Shown here piece after piece: positions 1 to 5,229 of a DNA stretch of 5,229 bases. Each line of letters opens with the position of its first letter. The first letter of the stretch is position 1. The notes beneath the pieces were generated by a model. It did not search any database, was not told the origin of the DNA, and saw nothing but the letters and a program-made list of their open reading frames with translations. The position numbers and the translations under genes are program-made. Origin of the DNA: Planctomycetota bacterium (GTDB taxonomy: Bacteria; Planctomycetota; Planctomycetia; Pirellulales; Thermoguttaceae); the NCBI GenBank assembly GCA_023397045.1, contig JAEWUR010000668.1, positions 1 to 5,229 of the forward strand, in the 5' to 3' direction.

Positions 1-777
1 GCCAAGTCGATTGTTTTTGACCGATGCACGTTCACCAAGCTCGGCGGCGCGGGCGTCGATATCGAGTGCGGCTCGCAAGACAACACGATTGTCGGCTGCC
101 GGTTCTACGACATCAGCGGCTCGGCCATCCAGATCGGCGACGTCTTGCAGGACGATCACCATCCCGACGACATGCGCAAGATCGTTAAGAACAACAAGGT
201 CGAGAACTGCTACATTCATGACTGCGGCGTGGACTATGCCGACGCGGTCGGTGTTTTTGTTGGTTATACCGAGGGGACGGTTCTCGCCCACAACGAGATC
301 ACGTCGATGCCCTACAGCGGCATTTCGATGGGTTGGGGTTGGGGTGAAGAGGACGCCGGCGGTGGCGCCGAGAACTATTACATGCCTTACAAGTATGCAA
401 CGCCTACGCCGGCCAAGGACAACCGCGTGGAGTTCAATCACATCCATGCCGTGATGAACCCGTTGAACGACGGCGGCGGCGTCTATACGCTCGGCAACAT
501 GCCCGGCACGATCATTCAGGGCAATCACATCCACGACAACCCTGGCGGCCCAGGCGGAATCTATCTCGACGAAGGCAGCGGGTTCATCGAAATCACCGGC
601 AACCTCGTGTACAACGTCGGCGGCAATCGAATGAACTACAACAATCACAATCAAGACCGGATCGCGACGTGCAACGAGCACGACAACTTCTTCGACGGCG
701 ATCCGGCCGATCACGAGGAGCTTGTCGAGAAGGCTGGATTGGAGCCTGAGTATCGCGATTTGCTCGATCAGAAGTAA
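1..777 (+). CDS. Secreted right-handed beta-helix protein, copy 1 (C-terminal part only, GH141-like)
   Basis: The reading frame is open from the first base and stops with TAA at 775-777, giving 258 residues with no N-terminus. It aligns without interruption to residues 354-615 of copy 2 downstream, at roughly 70% identity by eye, so about 350 residues including the signal peptide should lie left of the window. Beta-helix rungs are visible as repeated short strands ending in Asn or His turns (GNHIHD, ITGNLVYN). Family signatures are all present: DDHHPDD at 151-171, GWGWGEED at 331-354, an Asp in NDGGGVYTLG at 469 and YLDEGSG at 562-582. The C-terminal EKAGLEPEYRDLL matches copies 2 and 3. The probable role is as an extracytoplasmic polysaccharide-active enzyme of the beta-helix type. 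The GH141 link is inferred from overall motif layout and the substrate is unknown. An ATG at 145 lies inside the conserved domain and is not the start. Confidence 0.9.
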   Translation, partial: AKSIVFDRCTFTKLGGAGVDIECGSQDNTIVGCRFYDISGSAIQIGDVLQDDHHPDDMRKIVKNNKVENCYIHDCGVDYADAVGVFVGYTEGTVLAHNEITSMPYSGISMGWGWGEEDAGGGAENYYMPYKYATPTPAKDNRVEFNHIHAVMNPLNDGGGVYTLGNMPGTIIQGNHIHDNPGGPGGIYLDEGSGFIEITGNLVYNVGGNRMNYNNHNQDRIATCNEHDNFFDGDPADHEELVEKAGLEPEYRDLLDQK

Positions 778-803
778 TTTATTCACACAATTTCGCACTT
801 GAT

Positions 804-814
804 GGAAAGAAGGA
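804..814 (+). promoter_or_regulatory. Ribosome binding site of copy 2
   Basis: The purine-rich GGAAAGAAGGA ends 7 nt before the ATG at 822. It lies in the 44-nt spacer after the copy 1 stop and supports ATG 822 as the start. The rest of the spacer (778-803) is AT-rich relative to the genes, but I see no convincing -35/-10 pair or hairpin in it. Confidence 0.7.
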
Positions 815-821
815 CAAAAAA

Positions 822-2669
822 ATGTTGATTCACCGTATTATCTTGGGTGTGGCCGTCTTTCTGGTCACGGGAGCGGTGGCGATGGCCGATTCGCCGTTGG
901 TTTTCCACGTCGCGTCGAACGGGAGCGACATGAATCCGGGCACCGAAGCCAAGCCGTTCGCGACGCTTGATCGGGCTCGCGAGGCGGTTCGCGCCGTCAA
1001 TAAGGACATGGCCGACGACATCACCGTGGTGCTTCACGGCGGCGTCTATCCGATCGAAAAGACGGTTGTTTTTGACGCGGAGGACTCGGGCGCTAACGGG
1101 CACAACGTCGTCTATCGCGCCGAGAAGGGCGAAACGCCCACGATCAGCGGCGGAAAGCCGGTGGTTGGTTGGGAGAAGGACGAAAACGGGCGTTGGAAGG
1201 CCCCGGCCCCGGTCGACAATTTCCGGCAGCTCTACGTCAACGGTCGCCGGGCGACGCGAGCCTGGGGCGAGAAGCCTGCCGACCTCGAGTTCGAGGGCGA
1301 CGACGGCTATAAGACGTCGGCGGTCGAGATGGCCGACTGGAAGAATCCCGAGGATATCGAGTTCTGCTATGTGGTCATTTGGGCCCACACCCGATGCAAG
1401 GTGGAGAGCATCCGTCGCGACGGCGACCGTGCGATCATCACGATGCTCGAACCGCATTTCAGCAATGCCAAGGCGAAAGAGGGCGTATGTATCGCCAATG
1501 CTGATCAGGTGGATCGCACCTACGTCGAAAACGCGCTGGAATTGCTCGATGAGCCAGGCGAGTGGTATCTCGACCGGCCGGCCAAGACGGTCTATTACAT
1601 GCCGCGCGAAGGCGAAGACATGACGAAGGCCGAAGTGATCGCGCCCGAGGTCGAGAAGCTCGTCGAGCTTCGAGGCACGCTCGATCATCCGGTTCACAAC
1701 ATTCGATTCGAGGGGATCACCTTTGCGCACGGCGGCTGGCTTCTGCCGAGCGACATCGGGCTGGTTGACCTGCAAGCCAATTTCGTTTTGGATTGGGAAA
1801 ATCCGTTCCATCGCAGCAGCGGACTGACCGCGGTACATAACGAGGTGCTCAAGAGTCCGGCGAACGTGGTCTGCCATGCGGCCAAGTCGATCGTTTTCGA
1901 GCGATGCACGTTCACGCAGCTTGGCGGCGCCGGGCTGGACATCGAGTACGGTTCGCAGGACAATCGGGTCGTGGGTTGCCGTTTTTACGATATCTCGGGC
2001 ACGGCCATCCAGGTGGGCGACGTGCTGAAAGACGACCATCATCCTGACGATCCGCGCAAGATCGTTAAGAACAACACGATCGTGAACAACTACATTCATG
2101 ATTGCGGGCTCGAATATTTCGGCAGCGTCGGCGTGTTCGCCGGTTATACCGACGGGACGACGATCGCCCATAACGAGTTTGCCAACCTGCCGTACAGCGC
2201 GATTTCCGTCGGCTGGGGTTGGGGCGAGGAAGACGCCGGCGGCGGGAACCCTAGCTACGAGCAGCCATTCAAATATGACACGCCGACGGCGGCCAAGAAT
2301 AACCGCATCGAATACAACCACATCCATGACGCGATGACCAGGACCGACGACGGCGCGGGGATCTACACGCTCGGGAATCAGCCGGACACGGTCATTCAAG
2401 GCAATCACATCCATGACTTCAACAACCCCACGAGCAAACGGCACTGGTCGCAGGGCATCTATCTTGACGAGGGCAGCGGCTTCATCGAGATTGTGGGCAA
2501 TCTGACGCACGGCATCAATCCGACGCACTACAATAACCTTGTTCAGGATCGGAAGGATACGTGCAACGAGCACGACAACTTCTTCGATGCCGACCCGGCC
2601 GAACACCCGGACGTTGTCGAAAAGGCCGGCCTGGAACCGGAATATCGGGATTTGCTGGATCGCCCGTGA
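822..2669 (+). CDS. Secreted right-handed beta-helix protein, copy 2 (complete, GH141-like)
   Basis: This encodes 615 residues. Residues 1-22 form a Sec signal peptide: Arg5, a hydrophobic core (IILGVAVFLV) and a probable signal peptidase I cut after AMA. Residues 27-50 ([20 protein letters not shown]) are the usual N-cap of secreted beta-helix proteins. A middle region of about residues 105-300 carries [19 protein letters not shown] and GEWYLDR, as in GH141-type enzymes. From about 285 (IRFEGITFAHGGW) the parallel beta-helix runs to about 575, with DDHHPDD at 404-410, GWGWGEED at 464-471, NHIHD at 499-503, Asp510 in DDGAGIYTLG and Asp549-Glu550 in YLDEGSG. The tail is EKAGLEPEYRDLL. The conserved acids make it the best candidate for an active hydrolase here. 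Known GH141 activities are alpha-L-fucosidase and xylanase, but a lyase or binding role is not excluded. The start is supported by a good ribosome binding site and the signal peptide. It is co-directional with copies 1 and 3 and probably co-transcribed. Confidence 0.93.
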   Translation: MLIHRIILGVAVFLVTGAVAMADSPLVFHVASNGSDMNPGTEAKPFATLDRAREAVRAVNKDMADDITVVLHGGVYPIEKTVVFDAEDSGANGHNVVYRAEKGETPTISGGKPVVGWEKDENGRWKAPAPVDNFRQLYVNGRRATRAWGEKPADLEFEGDDGYKTSAVEMADWKNPEDIEFCYVVIWAHTRCKVESIRRDGDRAIITMLEPHFSNAKAKEGVCIANADQVDRTYVENALELLDEPGEWYLDRPAKTVYYMPREGEDMTKAEVIAPEVEKLVELRGTLDHPVHNIRFEGITFAHGGWLLPSDIGLVDLQANFVLDWENPFHRSSGLTAVHNEVLKSPANVVCHAAKSIVFERCTFTQLGGAGLDIEYGSQDNRVVGCRFYDISGTAIQVGDVLKDDHHPDDPRKIVKNNTIVNNYIHDCGLEYFGSVGVFAGYTDGTTIAHNEFANLPYSAISVGWGWGEEDAGGGNPSYEQPFKYDTPTAAKNNRIEYNHIHDAMTRTDDGAGIYTLGNQPDTVIQGNHIHDFNNPTSKRHWSQGIYLDEGSGFIEIVGNLTHGINPTHYNNLVQDRKDTCNEHDNFFDADPAEHPDVVEKAGLEPEYRDLLDRP

Positions 2670-2697
2670 GACGGAAGTCTTTCGGGATCGACGACGC

Positions 2698-2707
2698 GGA
2701 AGAAGGG
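2698..2707 (+). promoter_or_regulatory. Ribosome binding site of copy 3
   Basis: GGAAGAAGGG ends 8 nt before the ATG at 2716. This site decides the start. The frame is open much further upstream, to an ATG at 2539 inside copy 2, but only the 2716 start has this site and opens directly with a signal peptide. The 46-nt spacer 2670-2715 shows no terminator or promoter. Confidence 0.7.
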
Positions 2708-2715
2708 ATCGCCAC

Positions 2716-4569
2716 ATGTTCATTCGCAAGACCGTTCTGGCTTTGATCGTTGTGATGTTTTCGGGGGTGATGGCGACGGCCGAATCGCCCGTGGTTTTCC
2801 ATGTGGCGACCGGCGGCGATGACCGGAACCCCGGCACCGAGGCCAAGCCGTTCGCGACGGTGGCGAAAGCTCGCGATGCGGTCCGCGCCGTCAATAGGGA
2901 CATGAGCTGCGACGTCGCCGTGGTGCTTCACGGCGGCGTCTATCCGGTCAGTGAGACCATCGTTTTGGACGCCGACGATTCGGGCCGCAATGGGCATGAA
3001 GTGGTCTATCGCGCGGCCGACGGCGAAACGCCGGTCATCAGCGGCGGAAAACGCGTTGTCGATTGGCAGAAGGACGAAAAGGGGCGGTGGAAGGCGTCGG
3101 CGCCGGTCGACAACTTCCGGCAGTTGTACGTCGACGGCGTCCGGGCGACGCGAGCCCGGGGTGATCTGCCGGCCGAGTTCGAGTTGGACGGCGACGACGG
3201 CTACACGACGTCGGCGGTCGAGATGGCCGACTGGAAGCACCCGGAAGACATCGAGATTTGTTACGTGGTCGTATGGTGCCACACGCGGTGCAAGGTCGAG
3301 AGCATCGAGCGGCAGGGAGACCGTGCGAAGATCACCATGCTTCAACCGCATTTTTCAAATGCCAAGGTGAAGGAAGGCGTCAACATCACGGGCGCCGACG
3401 CGACGTATCTTGAGAATGCGTTGGAGTTGCTCGACGAGCCCGGCGAGTGGTATCTCGACCGCAAGGCGAAGGCCGTCTATTACATGCCTCGCGAGGGCGA
3501 GGATATGACGAAGGTCGAAGTGGTCGTGCCGAGCGTCGAGAAGCTGGTCGAGCTTCGGGGGACGCTCGATCGGCCCGTTCACGATATCCATTTCGAGGGC
3601 ATCACGTTTGCGGACGCGGGTTGGCTGCTGCCGAGCGAGATCGGTTTCGTCGATTTGCAGGCCAATTTCACGCTGGACTGGAAGAATCCGTTTCATCGCA
3701 AGACCGGGTTGACCGCCGTGCATAATGAGGCGTTGAAGAGTCCGGCGAATGTCGTCTGCCATGCGGCCAAGTTCGTCAGGTTCGACCGATGCACCTTCAC
3801 GCGGTTTGGCGGCGCGGGTCTGGACCTCGAGTACGGTTCGCAGGGAAACACGGTCGTCGGATGCGAGTTCCGTGACATTTCGGGCACGGCCATCCAGATC
3901 GGCGACGTGTTGAAGGACGATCACCATCCGGACGATCCGCGGAAGATCGTCCAAGGCAACACGGTATCGAATTGTCACATCCACGCCTGTGGGCAGGACT
4001 ATTGGGGCAGCATCGGCATCTTCGCCGGTTACACCGAGGGAACGACGATCGCTCACAACGAGATTGCCGATTTGCCTTATACCGGCATCTCGTTGGGTTG
4101 GGGTTGGGGCGAAGAGGACGAAGGCGGCGGCCGTCCGGAATATACGCAGCCGTTTTGGTACGACACGCCCACGGCGGCCAAGAACAACCGCATCGCATGC
4201 AACAATCTCCATCACATCATGCGGAGGATGAATGGCGCGTCGGGCATCTTCACGTTGGGGGTTCAGCCGGGAACCGTTATTTTCGGCAATTACATTCACG
4301 ATTGCAGCGAGTCGGCCGAGAATGTCCAGGACAGGCCCGTCCACGCCGGCATCTCTCTGGGCGAAGGCAGCGGGTCGATCGAGATCATGTGGAATCTGGT
4401 GCTGGACGTGCAGAATCCGGCCAGCTACACGGAGTATTCCCAGGATCGGATAAGCACTTGCACCGAGCACGACAATTTCTTGGGCGAAAACCCGCCCGAG
4501 GCGAGGGCGATTTCGGACAATGCCGGGTTGGAAAAGCCCTATCGCGATTTGCTGCCGACGTCCGAATGA
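2716..4569 (+). CDS. Secreted right-handed beta-helix protein, copy 3 (complete, diverged presumed active site)
   Basis: This encodes 617 residues starting MFIRKTV. The signal peptide is residues 1-22 (Arg4-Lys5, core VLALIVVMF, probable cut after ATA). Domain order and length match copy 2: N-cap FHVATGGDD and [11 protein letters not shown], middle domain with [11 protein letters not shown] and GEWYLDR, then the beta-helix with DDHHPDD at 401-407 and GWGWGEED at 461-468. Identity to copy 2 is roughly two thirds by eye. The helix rungs near the C-terminus differ. Positions shared by copies 1 and 2 are replaced: Glu to Ala494, His to Asn497, Asp to Gly507, Tyr to Phe in GIFTLG, and Tyr-Leu-Asp-Glu to Ser-Leu-Gly549-Glu. 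If those acids are catalytic, this copy is inactive or altered; that is inference. It has about 12 cysteines against 8 in copy 2. It is the last gene of the + strand run, and its 3' end overlaps the convergent kinase gene by 31 bp. Confidence 0.92.
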   Translation: MFIRKTVLALIVVMFSGVMATAESPVVFHVATGGDDRNPGTEAKPFATVAKARDAVRAVNRDMSCDVAVVLHGGVYPVSETIVLDADDSGRNGHEVVYRAADGETPVISGGKRVVDWQKDEKGRWKASAPVDNFRQLYVDGVRATRARGDLPAEFELDGDDGYTTSAVEMADWKHPEDIEICYVVVWCHTRCKVESIERQGDRAKITMLQPHFSNAKVKEGVNITGADATYLENALELLDEPGEWYLDRKAKAVYYMPREGEDMTKVEVVVPSVEKLVELRGTLDRPVHDIHFEGITFADAGWLLPSEIGFVDLQANFTLDWKNPFHRKTGLTAVHNEALKSPANVVCHAAKFVRFDRCTFTRFGGAGLDLEYGSQGNTVVGCEFRDISGTAIQIGDVLKDDHHPDDPRKIVQGNTVSNCHIHACGQDYWGSIGIFAGYTEGTTIAHNEIADLPYTGISLGWGWGEEDEGGGRPEYTQPFWYDTPTAAKNNRIACNNLHHIMRRMNGASGIFTLGVQPGTVIFGNYIHDCSESAENVQDRPVHAGISLGEGSGSIEIMWNLVLDVQNPASYTEYSQDRISTCTEHDNFLGENPPEARAISDNAGLEKPYRDLLPTSE

Positions 4570-5229
4570 TTCCTTTCATCAGCCGGTCGTGATGAGGATC
4601 TTTTTGCCGCGTCGGCGCGACCCTGTTGTTCATCGGCCGGGCGGTCGAGATACTGCGCGATCGTGCGGAGCAGGTCGGCGCGGTCGATCGGTTTGGTGAG
4701 ATAACCCGTGCATCCGGCGGCAAGGCATTTCTCGCTATCGCCCGCCATCGCATGGGCCGTCAGCGCGATGATCGGCATCGTGAGTCCGGCATTGCGCAGT
4801 TCGCGAGTGGCCTGATAACCGTCGACGATGGGCATTTGCATGTCCATCAGGATTAGATCGAACGGCCGATCATCTTGAACGGCGTTCAAGGCGGATTCGA
4901 CGGCTTGTTTGCCATTTTCGGCCACCTCGACGTCGGCGCCGGCCTTGCGAAGGATGTGGGAGATTAGCCGTTGGTTGTCGGGGCCGTCCTCGGCCAATAA
5001 CAGCCGGCACGCCAATTCCCGCGGCGGCTCGGTAGGCATCGGCGCCGGCGTTCGAGCGAGGCGCGATTGCACCGTCGACAACGCGGATTGGCGGTTCGAC
5101 AGATTCGTCGGGAGCGGCAGGCTGAAGGTGCTTCCCTTGCGAGGTTCGCTCGACACGGTGATGTCGCCGCCAAGCAGCAGGGCCAGATGTTTGCTGATCG
5201 CCAGTCCGAGTCCGGTTCCTCCATACCTT
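4539..5229 (-). CDS. Hybrid sensor histidine kinase / response regulator (C-terminal part only)
   Basis: The frame enters from the right edge and ends with TAG at 4541-4539, leaving 229 residues. Residues 1-40 are the end of a HATPase_c domain: [16 protein letters not shown] is the G2 glycine box, followed by [16 protein letters not shown] and SLPLP, the last strand. A proline- and serine-containing linker of about 35 residues leads to a receiver domain at about 76-194. It has Glu80-Asp81 as the metal-binding acidic pair, Asp129 (in LILMDMQMP) as the phosphoacceptor, Thr157 (in ALTAHA) and Lys179 (in YLTKPI). All switch residues are intact, so it should be phosphorylatable. A charged tail of about 35 residues follows, with no Hpt domain. 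The sensor and dimerisation parts lie outside the window. A GTG at 5156 could be mistaken for a start, but the ATPase box continues upstream in frame. The gene converges on the beta-helix operon; a functional link is not shown. Its output partner is unknown. Confidence 0.93.
   Translation of the reverse strand, partial: RYGGTGLGLAISKHLALLLGGDITVSSEPRKGSTFSLPLPTNLSNRQSALSTVQSRLARTPAPMPTEPPRELACRLLLAEDGPDNQRLISHILRKAGADVEVAENGKQAVESALNAVQDDRPFDLILMDMQMPIVDGYQATRELRNAGLTMPIIALTAHAMAGDSEKCLAAGCTGYLTKPIDRADLLRTIAQYLDRPADEQQGRADAAKRSSSRPADERNHSDVGSKSR
4571..4605 (+). terminator. Possible intrinsic terminator after copy 3
   Basis: Just after the copy 3 stop, TCCT (4571-4574) can pair with AGGA (4595-4598), and CATCA (4577-4581) with TGATG (4590-4594), around an 8-nt GC-rich loop. 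A TT bulge lies on the left arm. A TCTTTTT run (4599-4605) follows. The position fits the end of the operon. The stem is short, bulged and only moderately GC-rich, and it lies inside the coding sequence of the opposite-strand kinase, so it may be chance. Confidence 0.35.

Larger units (their letters stand above)
1..4569 (+). repeat. Tandem array of three paralogous genes
   Basis: The three coding sequences are direct repeats of about 1.9 kb per unit including the spacer. Position 1 corresponds to 1881 in copy 2 and to 3766 in copy 3. Similarity is visible at DNA level, for example an identical 23-nt block at 174-196 and 2054-2076. Silent and replacement changes are spread throughout, so the duplications look old and kept by selection rather than recent. 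I saw no long perfect tract that would point to recent gene conversion. Confidence 0.85.

Noticed and set aside
145..777. A short complete gene starting at ATG 145
   Set aside because: The same frame is open from position 1 and matches copies 2 and 3 throughout. The first in-frame ATG-like codons lie within the conserved beta-helix.
778..821. Promoter in the AT-richer spacer before copy 2
   Set aside because: No convincing -35/-10 pair with proper spacing. The AT-richness is explained by the ribosome binding region of a short intra-operon spacer.
2539..2715. N-terminal extension of copy 3 by 59 codons to an upstream ATG
   Set aside because: It overlaps the end of copy 2 out of frame, is Arg-rich, and would place the signal peptide internally. 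ATG 2716 has a good ribosome binding site.
783..2903. A 706-codon open frame on the - strand across copy 2 and the start of copy 3, with similar frames opposite copy 3 (2515-3351, 3355-4470)
   Set aside because: It is antisense to clear beta-helix genes with signal peptides and conserved motifs. The similar frames in the other copy follow from the paralogy. The translation is Arg/Val-rich with no recognisable domain, as expected for a GC-rich shadow.
1..4569. Mobile element or recent duplication behind the repeated genes
   Set aside because: No transposase, inverted repeats or target duplications seen. The copies differ at many silent and replacement sites, so the duplication is old.
4539..5156. 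A stand-alone response regulator starting at GTG 5156
   Set aside because: The frame continues upstream to the window edge and encodes the kinase glycine box ([12 protein letters not shown]), so the GTG is an internal valine codon of a hybrid kinase.

Overview
The window is about 60% GC (by eye) and almost wholly coding. It suggests a Gram-negative bacterium rich in secreted carbohydrate-active proteins. A planctomycete is my first guess, because paralogous right-handed beta-helix proteins in tandem and large hybrid histidine kinases are common there. Verrucomicrobia or a related phylum is possible; no marker gene settles this.

Layout: positions 1-4569 on the + strand hold three head-to-tail paralogues of one secreted beta-helix protein. 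Copy 1 is cut by the left edge and only its C-terminal 258 residues are present. Copy 2 (822-2669, 615 aa) and copy 3 (2716-4569, 617 aa) are complete. Each of the two has a Sec-type signal peptide, an N-terminal '[11 protein letters not shown]' strand region, a middle domain and a C-terminal parallel beta-helix ending in a '(K/N)AGLE.(E/P)YRDLL' tail. The spacers are 44 and 46 nt, each with a purine-rich ribosome binding site and no visible promoter or terminator. They therefore look like one transcription unit whose promoter lies left of the window. The architecture resembles the GH141-type beta-helix glycoside hydrolases, whose known activities are alpha-L-fucosidase and xylanase. That assignment is inference and no substrate can be read from the sequence.

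From the right edge, on the - strand, comes the C-terminal end of a hybrid sensor histidine kinase: the last ATP-binding box, a linker and a receiver domain with all key residues. Its last codons overlap the end of copy 3 by 31 bp, tail to tail. A possible intrinsic terminator for the + strand operon lies just after the copy 3 stop, inside the kinase coding sequence.

The most interesting points are the array itself and copy 3. Copy 3 keeps the fold and the signature motifs but has replaced several acidic and histidine residues that copies 1 and 2 share in the presumed active-site rungs. This suggests divergence to a new specificity or to a non-catalytic role. I see no RNA gene, mobile element, CRISPR array or attachment site.
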